From Klebsiella spallanzanii (GTDB lineage Bacteria; Pseudomonadota; Gammaproteobacteria; Enterobacterales; Enterobacteriaceae): a DNA stretch of 64,000 nt. This document shows positions 33,178-41,692 of this stretch, piece after piece. Below the pieces are notes generated by a model. The model worked only from the letters and a program-made list of their open reading frames with translations, did no database searches and was not told the origin of the DNA. Numbering within the stretch: position 1 is the stretch's first letter; every line of letters begins with the position of its first letter. The stretch lies in the NCBI RefSeq assembly GCF_902158555.1, contig NZ_CABGGS010000002.1:186001-250000 (forward strand), written 5' to 3'. The position numbers and the translations under genes are program-made.

Positions 33178-34968
33178 GTGCAAACTTTTCAAGCCGATCT
33201 TGCCGTAATTGGCGCTGGCGGAGCAGGTCTACGCGCCGCAATTGCCGCCGCGCAAGCTAATCCAAATGCAAAAATCGCTCTAATTTCAAAAGTCTATCCT
33301 ATGCGCAGCCACACCGTTGCCGCTGAAGGAGGTTCCGCTGCCGTTGCGCAGGATCATGATAGCTTTGAGTACCATTTCCACGACACCGTTGCTGGTGGCG
33401 ACTGGCTGTGTGAGCAGGACGTCGTCGACTACTTCGTGCATCACTGCCCTACGGAAATGACCCAGCTTGAGCAGTGGGGATGCCCGTGGAGCCGCCGTCC
33501 CGACGGCAGCGTCAACGTCCGGCGCTTCGGCGGTATGAAGATCGAACGAACATGGTTCGCTGCTGATAAAACCGGCTTTCATATGCTGCACACCCTGTTC
33601 CAGACTTCTCTTCAATTTCCGCAAATCCAACGCTTCGATGAACATTTTGTCCTCGATATTCTGGTCGATGACGGTCAGGCGCGCGGTCTGGTCGCGATGA
33701 ACATGATGGAAGGGACGCTGGTGCAGATCCGCGCCAACGCGGTCGTTCTGGCGACCGGCGGCGCTGGACGTGTTTATCGCTACAATACTAACGGCGGTAT
33801 CGTCACTGGCGACGGTATGGGCATGGCGCTCAGCCACGGCGTACCGCTACGCGATATGGAATTCGTGCAATATCACCCAACCGGCCTGCCGGGTTCCGGT
33901 ATCCTGATGACCGAAGGCTGCCGAGGCGAAGGCGGGATTCTGGTCAACAAAAACGGCTACCGCTACCTGCAGGATTACGGCATGGGTCCGGAAACCCCGC
34001 TGGGCGAACCGAAAAACAAATATATGGAGCTGGGTCCGCGCGATAAGGTCTCCCAGGCTTTCTGGCACGAATGGCGTAAAGGCAACACCATCCCAACGCC
34101 GCGAGGCGATGTGGTCTATCTCGACCTGCGTCATTTGGGCGAGAAAAAACTGCTTGAACGCCTGCCGTTTATCTGTGAACTGTCAAAGGCCTATGTTGGC
34201 GTTGATCCGGTGAAAGAGCCGATTCCGGTACGTCCAACCGCGCACTACACCATGGGCGGCATCGAAACCGATCAGCAGTGTGAAACCCGCATCAAAGGTC
34301 TCTTTGCAGTCGGCGAATGTTCATCAGTCGGTCTGCACGGCGCCAACCGTCTTGGCTCCAACTCGCTGGCAGAACTGGTGGTCTTTGGCCGCATGGCCGG
34401 CGAACAGGCCATGCAGCGCGCAACCGAAGCGGGTGAAGCCAACAGCGCCGCTCTGGATGCGCAGGTTGTCGATATCGAGAAGCGCCTGAAAGATCTGGTG
34501 AATCAGGAAGGTAACGAGAACTGGGCGAAAATCCGTGACGAAATGGGTCTGTCGATGGAAGAAGGCTGCGGTATCTACCGTACGCCGGAGTTGATGCAAA
34601 AAACGGTGGATAAACTGGCCGAGCTGCAGGAACGCTTCAAGCGCGTGCGCATCACCGATACCTCCAGCGTGTTCAATACCGACCTGCTTTATACTATCGA
34701 ACTGGGCCATGGTTTGAACGTTGCAGAGTGTATGGCGCATTCCGCCCTTGCACGTAAAGAGTCCCGCGGCGCGCATCAGCGTTTAGATGAGGGCTGTACC
34801 GAGCGTGACGACGTCAATTTCCTCAAGCATACGCTCGCTTTCCGCGATGCGGACGGCAACACGAGCCTTGAGTACAGTGATGTAAAAATCACTACTCTGC
34901 CGCCAGCAAAACGCGTGTACGGCGCTGAAGCGGAAGCAGCTGAGAAGAAGGAGACGACGAATGGCTGA
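33178..34968 (+). CDS. frdA: FrdA, fumarate reductase flavoprotein subunit
   Basis: A 596-aa catalytic subunit of anaerobic fumarate reductase. FAD-binding [10 protein letters not shown] lies at residue 12; [11 protein letters not shown] holds the histidine (His45) that carries covalent [24 protein letters not shown] and the active-site HTMGG-type segment YTMGGIETD follow. It reduces fumarate to succinate on the cytoplasmic face, using electrons from menaquinol through FrdB. GTG 33178 is the start after CTGGAGGAA. Its 3' end overlaps frdB by 8 bp. It has six residues fewer than E. coli FrdA, at the C-terminus. Confidence 0.98.
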   Translation: MQTFQADLAVIGAGGAGLRAAIAAAQANPNAKIALISKVYPMRSHTVAAEGGSAAVAQDHDSFEYHFHDTVAGGDWLCEQDVVDYFVHHCPTEMTQLEQWGCPWSRRPDGSVNVRRFGGMKIERTWFAADKTGFHMLHTLFQTSLQFPQIQRFDEHFVLDILVDDGQARGLVAMNMMEGTLVQIRANAVVLATGGAGRVYRYNTNGGIVTGDGMGMALSHGVPLRDMEFVQYHPTGLPGSGILMTEGCRGEGGILVNKNGYRYLQDYGMGPETPLGEPKNKYMELGPRDKVSQAFWHEWRKGNTIPTPRGDVVYLDLRHLGEKKLLERLPFICELSKAYVGVDPVKEPIPVRPTAHYTMGGIETDQQCETRIKGLFAVGECSSVGLHGANRLGSNSLAELVVFGRMAGEQAMQRATEAGEANSAALDAQVVDIEKRLKDLVNQEGNENWAKIRDEMGLSMEEGCGIYRTPELMQKTVDKLAELQERFKRVRITDTSSVFNTDLLYTIELGHGLNVAECMAHSALARKESRGAHQRLDEGCTERDDVNFLKHTLAFRDADGNTSLEYSDVKITTLPPAKRVYGAEAEAAEKKETTNG

Positions 34969-35695
34969 GATGAAAAACATGAAAGTCGAAGTGGTGCGTT
35001 ACAACCCGGAAGTGGACGTCGCACCGCACAGCGCTTTTTATGAAGTGCCCTACGATGAGCAAACCTCACTGCTTGATGCCCTGGGCTACATCAAAGACAA
35101 CCTTGCGCCAGACCTGAGCTATCGCTGGTCCTGCCGTATGGCGATTTGCGGCTCCTGCGGCATGATGGTGAACAAAGTGCCAAAACTGGCCTGTAAAACC
35201 TTCCTGCGCGAGTACACCAAAGGCATTAAAGTTGAGGCGCTGGCCAACTTCCCGATTGAGCGCGATCTGGTGGTCGATATGACCCACTTTATTGAAAGCC
35301 TGGAGGCCATTAAACCGTACATCATTGGCAACCCGCGCACACCTGACCAGGGTCCAAACAAGCAGACTCCGGCGCAAATGGCGAAGTACCACCAGTTCTC
35401 CGGCTGCATCAACTGCGGTCTGTGCTACGCGGCCTGCCCGCAGTTTGGTCTTAACCCGGAGTTTATCGGCCCGGCAGCGATCACCCTCGCTCATCGTTAC
35501 AACGAAGATAGCCGTGACCACGGTAAAAAGGAACGTATGGCGCAGCTTAACGGCCAGAATGGCGTCTGGACATGCACTTTCGTGGGCTACTGCTCCGAAG
35601 TCTGCCCTAAACACGTCGACCCGGCGGCCGCGATCCAGCAGGGCAAAGTAGAAAGCTCGAAAGACTTTCTTATCGCCACCCTGAAACCACGCTAA
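34961..35695 (+). CDS. frdB: FrdB, fumarate reductase iron-sulphur subunit
   Basis: A 244-aa electron-transfer subunit with three clusters: [2Fe-2S] in [14 protein letters not shown], [4Fe-4S] in [12 protein letters not shown] (about residue 149) and [3Fe-4S] in [17 protein letters not shown] (about residue 205). It carries electrons from menaquinol at the FrdCD anchor to the FAD in FrdA. The ATG at 34961 lies inside the end of frdA, so the two are translationally coupled; frdC follows 10 bp later. Confidence 0.98.
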   Translation: MAEMKNMKVEVVRYNPEVDVAPHSAFYEVPYDEQTSLLDALGYIKDNLAPDLSYRWSCRMAICGSCGMMVNKVPKLACKTFLREYTKGIKVEALANFPIERDLVVDMTHFIESLEAIKPYIIGNPRTPDQGPNKQTPAQMAKYHQFSGCINCGLCYAACPQFGLNPEFIGPAAITLAHRYNEDSRDHGKKERMAQLNGQNGVWTCTFVGYCSEVCPKHVDPAAAIQQGKVESSKDFLIATLKPR

Positions 35696-35705
35696 GGAGT
35701 GCAGT

Positions 35706-36101
35706 ATGACGACTAAACGCAAACCCTACGTGCGGCCGATGACGTCCACCTGGTGGAAAAAACTGCCGTTTTATCGCTTCTATATGCTGCGTGAAGGCAC
35801 GGCGGTTCCCACGGTCTGGTTCAGCATTGTGCTGATTTACGGACTGTTCGCACTGAAGCATGGTGCGGAGAGCTGGGCGGGTTATATCGGTTTTCTGCAA
35901 AATCCGATTGTCGTGATCCTGAACCTGATCACGCTTGCAGCCGCGCTGCTGCATACCAAAACCTGGTTTGAGCTGGCACCGAAAGCTGCCAATATTATCT
36001 TCAAAGGCGAGAAAATGGGGCCAGAGCCAATTATTAAAGGGCTTTGGGTAGTCACTGCGGTCGCCACCGTGGTGATTCTGTTTGTCGCCCTGTTCTGGTA
36101 A
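35706..36101 (+). CDS. frdC: FrdC, fumarate reductase membrane anchor
   Basis: A 131-aa anchor with three membrane helices (about residues 31-50, 64-84 and 108-130). [21 protein letters not shown] and the [22 protein letters not shown] loop are typical of FrdC. With FrdD it holds the FrdAB dimer on the inner membrane and forms the quinol site. The gene starts 10 bp after frdB and ends 10 bp before frdD. Confidence 0.97.
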   Translation: MTTKRKPYVRPMTSTWWKKLPFYRFYMLREGTAVPTVWFSIVLIYGLFALKHGAESWAGYIGFLQNPIVVILNLITLAAALLHTKTWFELAPKAANIIFKGEKMGPEPIIKGLWVVTAVATVVILFVALFW

Positions 36102-36111
36102 GGAGGCTGGA

Positions 36112-36471
36112 ATGATCAATCCCAAACCAAAACGTTCTGATGAACCGGTATTCTGGGGACTGTTTGGCGCAGGCGGCATGTGGGGAGCGATTATCGCCCC
36201 TGTGATCGTGCTGCTGGTAGGCATAATGCTACCGCTCGGTCTCGCGCCCGCAGATGCCTTCAGCTACGAACGCGTGCTGGGTTTTGCCCACAGCTTTATT
36301 GGCCGCGCATTCATTTTTCTGATGATTGTCCTGCCGCTGTGGTGCGGCCTCCACCGTATCCACCATGCAATGCATGATTTGAAAATTCATGTACCCAACG
36401 GTAAGTGGGTCTTCTATGGCCTGGCGGCGATTCTGACCGTCGTCACGCTGGTCGGTATATTGTTCATCTAA
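36112..36471 (+). CDS. frdD: FrdD, fumarate reductase membrane anchor
   Basis: A 119-aa anchor with three membrane helices. [23 protein letters not shown], split at the first helix, and [17 protein letters not shown] are family hallmarks. ATG 36112 follows AAGGAGG, and an upstream in-frame start inside frdC is rejected because 119 residues is the family length. In E. coli the end of frdD carries the ampC promoter; here no ampC follows. Confidence 0.97.
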   Translation: MINPKPKRSDEPVFWGLFGAGGMWGAIIAPVIVLLVGIMLPLGLAPADAFSYERVLGFAHSFIGRAFIFLMIVLPLWCGLHRIHHAMHDLKIHVPNGKWVFYGLAAILTVVTLVGILFI

Positions 36472-36508
36472 ACCAATAGCCGGAGCCGTATCGACATCGG
36501 CTCCAGTA

Positions 36509-36535
36509 AGCCCGGTAGCATTATGTTACCGGGCT
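36509..36535 (+). terminator. frd operon terminator
   Basis: AGCCCGGTA (36509-36517) pairs with TACCGGGCT (36527-36535), loop 9 nt, followed by CTCTTCTC. A smaller hairpin (GGAGCCG with CGGCTCC, about 36481-36504) precedes it. Both lie between frdD and blc. Confidence 0.65.
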
Positions 36536-36609
36536 CTCTTCTCAAGAAAATTCCACCGCATTTTTCCTGCCTGAATCTACACTTAGCTTAAAACTGGCGA
36601 GGAAATATT

Positions 36610-37140
36610 ATGCGTCTGCTACCTGTTATTGCTGTTGTTGCCGCTTCATTTTTGCTTGTCGCCTGTAGCACACCGACGCCTCCTCCAGGCGTAACCGTAG
36701 TCAGTCCATTCGATACGCAACGCTATCTTGGCACCTGGTATGAAATTGCACGCTTTGATCATAGTTTTGAAAGCGGTTTAGAAAAGGTCACCGCGACCTA
36801 TAGCCTGCGCGATGACGGCGGGCTGAACGTGGTGAATAAGGGATACAATCCCGACCGGGGGATGTGGCAGAAAAGCGATGGTGTTGCCTACTTTATCGGG
36901 GAGCCCACGCGCGCCGCGCTGAAAGTCTCGTTTTTCGGCCCCTTCTATGGCGGCTATAACGTGATTGCGCTGGACAAGGATTATCGCTATGCGCTGGTTT
37001 GCGGGCCAGACCGCGACTATTTGTGGCTGCTGGCACGCTCGCCGAAAATCCCGCCGGAAGTGAAACAGCAAATGCTGGATATCGCTACCCAGCAGGGATT
37101 CGACGTGAGTAAGCTCTTATGGGTCAATCAGCATTATTAA
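36610..37140 (+). CDS. blc: Blc, outer-membrane lipocalin lipoprotein
   Basis: A 176-aa bacterial lipocalin. The lipobox LLVAC places the lipidated Cys at residue 19. The lipocalin signature is [17 protein letters not shown] (about residues 38-54), and [19 protein letters not shown] is the second conserved region. E. coli Blc binds lysophospholipids and is a starvation- or stress-induced outer-membrane lipoprotein. It follows the frd operon as in E. coli, though ampC is missing between. Its stop overlaps the 3' end of convergent gdx by 4 bp. Confidence 0.95.
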   Translation: MRLLPVIAVVAASFLLVACSTPTPPPGVTVVSPFDTQRYLGTWYEIARFDHSFESGLEKVTATYSLRDDGGLNVVNKGYNPDRGMWQKSDGVAYFIGEPTRAALKVSFFGPFYGGYNVIALDKDYRYALVCGPDRDYLWLLARSPKIPPEVKQQMLDIATQQGFDVSKLLWVNQHY

Positions 37141-37454
37141 TGGGCGCTGATTTTCAGGCCAATAATACCAATCACGATACACGCCAGGCTGGCAATGCGC
37201 ATCGGACTGGCAGATTCCCCCAGGAGAATAATTCCTGTAACCGCTGCGCCGACCGCGCCAATTCCGGTCCATACGGCATAAGCGGTACCTACTGGCAGCG
37301 TTTTCATCGCCCATGACAGCATCGCCATGCTGATAACCATCGCGGCAATGGTTATCACGCTGGGTACCAGACGACTAAAACCATGGGTATATTTCAGACC
37401 GACTGCCCACACGACTTCCAGCAGACCAGCGATAAACAGAACTAACCAGGACAT
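37137..37454 (-). CDS. gdx: Gdx (SugE), guanidinium exporter of the SMR family
   Basis: A 105-aa four-helix small multidrug resistance protein. [22 protein letters not shown] has the essential membrane Glu13 of the family, followed by [19 protein letters not shown]. Members of the SugE/Gdx branch export guanidinium by proton exchange as antiparallel dimers. Assignment is strengthened by a guanidine-II riboswitch directly upstream. ATG 37454 follows AAGGAG. A tnpB element lies just beyond its -10 box. Confidence 0.95.
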   Translation of the reverse strand: MSWLVLFIAGLLEVVWAVGLKYTHGFSRLVPSVITIAAMVISMAMLSWAMKTLPVGTAYAVWTGIGAVGAAVTGIILLGESASPMRIASLACIVIGIIGLKISAH

Positions 37455-37465
37455 ATGGCTCCTTT

Positions 37466-37515
37466 GATGGGGCCGTCCCCAGATGTGAAACGCTTACGGG
37501 TCGTCCCGTAAGGTA
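37466..37515 (-). promoter_or_regulatory. Mini-ykkC (guanidine-II) riboswitch for gdx
   Basis: The minus strand has two hairpins with the diagnostic ACGR loops: CTTACGGG-ACGA-CCCGTAAG (37512 to 37493) and TGGGG-ACGG-CCCCA (37481 to 37468). The second ends 5-6 bp before the AAGGAG ribosome site of gdx. This is the known guanidine-II architecture, in which guanidinium stabilises paired loops and exposes the ribosome site. Confidence 0.93.
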
Positions 37516-37532
37516 GTTGATGAACCGCAGGA

Positions 37533-37538
37533 ATTATA
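37533..37538 (-). promoter_or_regulatory. -10 box of gdx
   Basis: A consensus TATAAT on the minus strand, about 20 bp upstream of the riboswitch. The -35 position would fall at about 37556-37561, inside the right end of the tnpB element, where the minus strand reads GATGTC and not a good -35. Confidence 0.6.
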
Positions 37539-37553
37539 CACAACGAGACTAAA

Positions 37554-38768
37554 TTGACATCCTCCCCGCCCTAAAGGACGGGGATTCCTACAGCCAGACG
37601 GCAATGCCCTGCCGCGAGAATATTCTTTGCGGCGTTTACGTCGCGGTCATGAGTTGTTCCGCACTCACAACAAGTCCATTCTCTTATTCGCAGGCCTGCT
37701 CTACCTTTCGGACTGTTATCGGATATTGATCCGCAACACGAACAAGCCTGGGTGGAATATCTTTCGTTGACCACTTCGAACACCACTGAGCGCGCAATCG
37801 CTTTATATTCCAGTTGTGTTTTGAGCATCGCCCAGCCAGCGTCCAGAACGCTTTTAGCCATTTTGGTTTTGACCAGTTTCTTACTGCTCACGTCGCCCAC
37901 GAATATCGCCGCATTGTTATTAACCAGTGCCGTGCTGAATTTGTGCAGGGCATCTTTGCGGCGGTTCTTAATTTTGGCGTGTATGGCGCGTACACGGGCT
38001 TTTTTATTCGCCCGTTGCGCCTTGCCTAATGCCGATTCAAGGTTGCGATAGAACTTACCGGCAACCAGCTTTTCACCTTCTGACGGGGTGGCGTAGTCCT
38101 TCAACCCCAGATCAACACCCACGGCAGTTGTGCCAGTGGTCGGGGCGGTTTCGACCTCTACGCAGATATTGAAGTACCAGCGGCCCCGACTATCTTCGGA
38201 AAAGCTGCCTGCGCGGAATTTAAAGCCCGCCAGGCCGTAGCTATCCCAGACCTTAAAGTAGTGCCCGGCAAACTTAACGCAGCCGTTCTGCCATTGCGCA
38301 GCTCGCGATTTAAACGGCACCCAGCCCAGAGAGCGGCGAGCACCACCACTGACGCGCCAGCGCAACCGGGAGCGCTTGAACTGTTTCCGTGCCTTGCCGT
38401 GGCTGGCGATCACTTCCTGCACCGTGGCACTGCCGATGGAATAGCCGCGCTCTTTCTGAATACCTGCTGTTATCTTCTGAACATCAAAGGCTGACAGCCA
38501 TTGCGGTTTCTGCGCACCAAAAGCGCCAGCGTTGCTATATGCCGCGCTGGTTATCTCGTTTGCCAGATTAAAGACCTGATTGACCTCAAAGGCCATTTGC
38601 CGCAAAACGGCGACGTGGCGGTCTTTAACCCGGACTGATAGTGTTTTGGTCTGAATGTTCACACTGTATGTATAAACAATGTTTGTGCAGTTATTATTGA
38701 CGGGCATCAATGAGCGGGCTGTCGCCCGCTTCGCTCTACCTCCCAGACCTAAAAGGACGGGGCTTCCC
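37554..38768 (-). mobile_element. IS200/IS605-family tnpB-only element (IS1341 type)
   Basis: An insertion between ecnB and gdx that carries only tnpB. The right end is a hairpin (CCCCGTCC paired with GGGCGGGG, 37564-37583) ending in ATGTCAA at 37554, typical of this family; there are no terminal inverted repeats or target duplications, as expected. On the left a GCGGGC/GCCCGC hairpin (38713-38730) and a second copy of the right-end-like sequence (about 38738-38768) are seen, so the exact left boundary is uncertain. Transposition would need a TnpA from elsewhere. Confidence 0.75.
37571..38662 (-). CDS. tnpB: TnpB, RNA-guided nuclease of an IS200/IS605 element
   Basis: A 363-aa TnpB read from GTG 38662 (VNIQTKTLSVRVKDRHVAV), the family start; an ATG at 38707 would add 15 residues. 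The RuvC triad appears complete: Asp184 in AVGVDLGLKDYA, Glu300 in VVNERYS and Asp341 in HDRDVNAAKNIL. A zinc finger (CSCCG and CCECG) lies between the last two. TnpB proteins cut DNA guided by an omega RNA made from the 3' end of the gene plus the flanking sequence, and so maintain their element. The frame is intact, so activity is possible. Confidence 0.9.
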   Translation of the reverse strand: MNIQTKTLSVRVKDRHVAVLRQMAFEVNQVFNLANEITSAAYSNAGAFGAQKPQWLSAFDVQKITAGIQKERGYSIGSATVQEVIASHGKARKQFKRSRLRWRVSGGARRSLGWVPFKSRAAQWQNGCVKFAGHYFKVWDSYGLAGFKFRAGSFSEDSRGRWYFNICVEVETAPTTGTTAVGVDLGLKDYATPSEGEKLVAGKFYRNLESALGKAQRANKKARVRAIHAKIKNRRKDALHKFSTALVNNNAAIFVGDVSSKKLVKTKMAKSVLDAGWAMLKTQLEYKAIARSVVFEVVNERYSTQACSCCGSISDNSPKGRAGLRIREWTCCECGTTHDRDVNAAKNILAAGHCRLAVGIPVL

Positions 38769-38792
38769 GCGAAAAGACCTGGTGAGAAAGAA

Positions 38793-38815
38793 CGGTACGA
38801 CCGATGGCCGTACCG
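38793..38815 (-). terminator. ecnB terminator
   Basis: CGGTACG pairs with CGTACCG (with inner GCC/GGT pairs) across 38793-38815; on the minus strand it is followed by TTCTTTCTC. It lies 8 bp after the ecnB stop and marks native DNA ahead of the tnpB insertion. Confidence 0.65.
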
Positions 38816-38822
38816 CCATGGT

Positions 38823-38969
38823 CTATTGCTGAGCTTTGGTAGCGGCACCCGAAATCGCGCTGCCGCCTTCTGAAATATCCTGACCAACACCGCGCGTGGT
38901 GTTACATGCGGTCAACACAGAGGAGAGAGCCAAAACCGTAAAGAACGCTGCAATCGTTTTTTTCACCAT
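38823..38969 (-). CDS. ecnB: EcnB, entericidin B lipoprotein
   Basis: A 48-aa small lipoprotein. The signal ends in LTAC with the lipidated Cys at residue 22, followed by [26 protein letters not shown], split at the helical part; this is the entericidin family pattern. In E. coli EcnB is the membrane-active toxin-like member of the ecnAB pair, induced in stationary phase through sigma S and promoting lysis. ATG 38969 follows AAGGATG; the stop is TAG. ecnA lies upstream on the same strand, with 162 bp between. Confidence 0.93.
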   Translation of the reverse strand: MVKKTIAAFFTVLALSSVLTACNTTRGVGQDISEGGSAISGAATKAQQ

Positions 38970-39131
38970 AATGTCATCCTTATTAACCAGTTTTAGTTAT
39001 CGTGCTCTATAAGCATAGACAACCTGGACCAGGATGAATGGAGCTCAACGCTTTTTAAGAGAAAAAGAGATCAGAAGTGAATTGAGGGAGAGGACGCAAT
39101 TTATGAATGAGAATCGCCTGATGAAATCAGG

Positions 39132-39263
39132 TTAGCTGACAGCATGAGAAATAGCGTGTCCCAGACTTTGGATATCTTCACCTACGCCTCGAGCCGTATT
39201 GCATCCAGCCAGCAGTGAACCGCTCAAAAATAACAGTAGCAAAAGTTTGAGTGTACGATTCAT
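39132..39263 (-). CDS. ecnA: EcnA, entericidin A lipoprotein
   Basis: A 43-aa lipoprotein whose signal ends in LAGC (Cys21), followed by NTARGVGEDIQSLGHAISHA, the entericidin motif. In E. coli EcnA counters the effect of EcnB. The start ATG 39263 follows GGGAAG. Length is two residues more than I recall for E. coli EcnA. It lies just downstream of efp on the same strand. Confidence 0.9.
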   Translation of the reverse strand: MNRTLKLLLLLFLSGSLLAGCNTARGVGEDIQSLGHAISHAVS

Positions 39264-39293
39264 CTTCCCTGCCTGCTCTTTCGACCTGTAGAG

Positions 39294-39314
39294 GGCGCAG
39301 CATCACGCTGCGCC
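39294..39314 (-). terminator. Hairpin after efp
   Basis: GGCGCAGC (39294-39301) pairs with GCTGCGCC (39307-39314), loop 5 nt, 20 bp after the efp stop on the minus strand. No clear T-run follows, so it may be only a partial terminator before ecnA. Confidence 0.5.
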
Positions 39315-39333
39315 AACCATCTCATCGCATAAA

Positions 39334-39900
39334 TTACTTCACGCGGGATACGTATTCACCGGAGCGGGTATCCACTTTGATGACTTCGCCAATCTGCACG
39401 AACAGCGGAACTTTAACCACCGCGCCAGTAGACAGAGTCGCAGGCTTACCGCCGGTACCAGCAGTATCGCCTTTCAGACCTGGATCGGTTTCAACGATTT
39501 CCAGCTCAACAAAGTTAGGAGGAGTAACGGAGATTGGCTGACCGTTCCACAGGGTCACGATGCACTCAGCCTGATCCAGCAGCCATTTGGCGCTATCACC
39601 AACGGCTTTTGAGTCAGCGGCCAGCTGTTCAAAAGTAGAGTTGTTCATGAAGTGCCAGAACTCACCATCGTTGTACAGGTAAGTCAGGTTCATATCGACA
39701 ACATCTGCGCCTTCAGCAGAATCAGTAGACTTGAAGGTTTTCTCTACGCGGGTGCCGGTCAGCAGGCGGCGCAGCTTAACGCGCGCAAAAGCCTGACCTT
39801 TACCTGGTTTAACGAATTCACTGGCTTCAACTGCATAAGGTTCGCCGTCCATCATGATTTTAAGACCGGCACGAAAATCGTTGCTATAGTAAGTCGCCAT
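39334..39900 (-). CDS. efp: Elongation factor P
   Basis: A 188-aa, three-domain tRNA-shaped factor that rescues ribosomes stalled at polyproline. The modified lysine is Lys34 in the loop KPGKGQ, the target of EpmA with beta-lysine from EpmB; both modification genes are in this window. The C-terminus has the EFP signature [26 protein letters not shown], split over domain III. It is divergent from epmB with 42 bp between, as in E. coli. Confidence 0.98.
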   Translation of the reverse strand: MATYYSNDFRAGLKIMMDGEPYAVEASEFVKPGKGQAFARVKLRRLLTGTRVEKTFKSTDSAEGADVVDMNLTYLYNDGEFWHFMNNSTFEQLAADSKAVGDSAKWLLDQAECIVTLWNGQPISVTPPNFVELEIVETDPGLKGDTAGTGGKPATLSTGAVVKVPLFVQIGEVIKVDTRSGEYVSRVK

Positions 39901-39942
39901 AAGGCCCTCTGAAATTTTGTTAATTGGTAGCTAAGCCACAAA

Positions 39943-40971
39943 ATGGCGCATATTGTAACCCTAAACACCCCATCCAGAGAAGATTGGTTAGCGCAACTTG
40001 CCGATGTTGTGACCAGTCCTGATGAACTGCTGCATCTTTTAAATGTAGACGCAGATGCGAATCTATTGGCAGGACGCGATGCAAAGCGCCTGTTCGCACT
40101 GCGTGTTCCGCGGGCATTTATCGCTCGCATGGAACCAGGAAACCCCAACGATCCTCTTCTTCGTCAGGTACTTACCTCTCAAGATGAGTTTATCAACGCC
40201 CCTGGGTTTTCCACCGACCCGCTGGAAGAACAACACAGCGTCGTGCCCGGTTTATTGCATAAATACACTAACCGTGCGCTCCTGCTGGTAAAAGGCGGCT
40301 GTGCGGTAAATTGTCGCTATTGTTTCCGCCGTCATTTCCCCTACGCCGAAAATCAGGGCAATAAACGCAACTGGCAAACGGCGTTGGAGTATGTCGCGGC
40401 CCATCCAGAGCTTGATGAGATCATTTTTTCCGGTGGCGACCCGCTGATGGCGAAAGATCATGAGCTTGATTGGTTAATAACGCAGCTGGAATCTATTTCA
40501 CATATAAAACGCTTGCGAATTCACAGTCGATTGCCCATCGTTATCCCAGCGCGTATTACCGACGCGTTGGTTGCTCGCTTCTCAGCATCATCATTACAAC
40601 TACTGTTGGTGAACCATATCAATCATGCCAACGAAATAGACGCAGAATTTCGTGCAGCGATGAAACGGCTTCGCATGGCTGGCGTCACGTTGCTCAACCA
40701 GAGCGTGCTCCTGCGCGGCGTGAACGATAATGCGCAGACGCTTGCGAACCTGAGCAACGCTTTATTCGATGCCGGTGTCATACCTTATTATCTGCACGTT
40801 CTGGACAGAGTCCAGGGTGCAGCGCATTTTATGGTTAGTGATGATGAAGCCCGGTCGATTATACGAGAGTTACTCACCCTGGTATCCGGTTATTTGGTGC
40901 CAAAGCTAGCGCGGGAAATCGGCGGGGAGCCTAGTAAAACGCCACTAGACTTAGGTTTAAAGCAGTGCTAG
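39943..40971 (+). CDS. epmB: EpmB, lysine 2,3-aminomutase for EF-P
   Basis: A 342-aa radical-SAM, PLP-dependent enzyme that converts (S)-alpha-lysine to (R)-beta-lysine for EF-P modification. The radical-SAM cluster is bound by CAVNCRYCFRRHFPY (about residue 120), and EIIFSGGDPLMAKD follows. The C-terminal PLP lysine lies in the YLVPKLAREIGG region. Length equals E. coli. It borders the accessory island, which begins about 40 bp after its stop. Confidence 0.96.
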   Translation: MAHIVTLNTPSREDWLAQLADVVTSPDELLHLLNVDADANLLAGRDAKRLFALRVPRAFIARMEPGNPNDPLLRQVLTSQDEFINAPGFSTDPLEEQHSVVPGLLHKYTNRALLLVKGGCAVNCRYCFRRHFPYAENQGNKRNWQTALEYVAAHPELDEIIFSGGDPLMAKDHELDWLITQLESISHIKRLRIHSRLPIVIPARITDALVARFSASSLQLLLVNHINHANEIDAEFRAAMKRLRMAGVTLLNQSVLLRGVNDNAQTLANLSNALFDAGVIPYYLHVLDRVQGAAHFMVSDDEARSIIRELLTLVSGYLVPKLAREIGGEPSKTPLDLGLKQC

Positions 40972-40980
40972 TTGCATTTT

Positions 40981-41001
40981 CTGCCGAGCATCGCCCGGCA
41001 G
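40981..41001 (+). terminator. Hairpin after epmB
   Basis: CTGCCG (40981-40986) and CGGCAG (40996-41001) form a 6-bp stem 10 bp after the epmB stop, without a T-run. It is the last native-looking sequence before the AT-rich island. Confidence 0.4.
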
Positions 41002-41137
41002 ACTGTCAATTAATCAGTTCATATCTGATCTAATGTACAGATATTTAATAAATTTTACATAACTACCAGAAAGTGAGCTCAGTGGTTATTAGGTGTAAAT
41101 ATAAAAGAAAGTGATAAGCTTATTCATTAGTTATTAC

Positions 41138-41692
41138 TTACAAAAAGAGAGAAAGTATGTTGGCTGCCGCCATCAACAATAGCAAAGGTAAGAGCCACTT
41201 AGGTAACTTAAACGCCGCATCAACACTTTTCGTTTTATCATCCTGAGTAAGCAAAGTATTAACTTTATTTCTCTCTATCGGGGGCGAAGAAACATTATTT
41301 ATTACTTGAATATTTGAAGTGTTTTCTGAGTTTTCCTCCTCCGCTTTGAAGAACGACGCGATATGCGATCCTGAAGCGAGAACAAACCCGCGCTGCCTTA
41401 CCGTCACTATAATATCTTGCGATAGTCCCGCCTTAAGTAACGATTTTCTCAGCAAGGATATATTTTGATAAAAAGTGTTTTGAGATACAACAACACCTCT
41501 GGTTTTCCATACCGTATCCAAAAACTCTTCTCTGGATATAATTTTACCATTACTTTCCAATAAAAGCTGGAGACAGCGTGCAGTAGGCGCGTTTAAGCTC
41601 ACACCTTCGCCGTTCTCGCCCAGAGGTTGTAACTCGTTCACATTTGCATTAAAAATAACTTCATTATTAATGATATATTCATTGAATATCAT
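41138..41692 (-). CDS. Tail-anchored CadC/ToxR-type winged-helix regulator
   Basis: A 184-aa protein. Residues 25-108 form an OmpR/PhoB-type winged helix (LNAPTARCLQLLLE, ISREEFLDTVW, NTFYQNISLLRKSL, IVTVRQRGFVL), as in CadC and ToxR. A polar linker follows, and a single membrane helix at residues 164-184 ends the protein. There is no periplasmic sensor domain, unlike CadC. ATG 41692 follows GGAAAGGGA. It is divergent from the fimbrial operon, separated by about 500 bp, and is the obvious candidate regulator of that operon. This role is inferred. Codon and base use are AT-rich, like the rest of the island. Confidence 0.8.
   Translation of the reverse strand: MIFNEYIINNEVIFNANVNELQPLGENGEGVSLNAPTARCLQLLLESNGKIISREEFLDTVWKTRGVVVSQNTFYQNISLLRKSLLKAGLSQDIIVTVRQRGFVLASGSHIASFFKAEEENSENTSNIQVINNVSSPPIERNKVNTLLTQDDKTKSVDAAFKLPKWLLPLLLLMAAANILSLFL

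Noticed and set aside
33286-33837. Minus-strand ORF inside frdA
   Set aside because: Shadow of frdA, which has full-length family motifs on the other strand.
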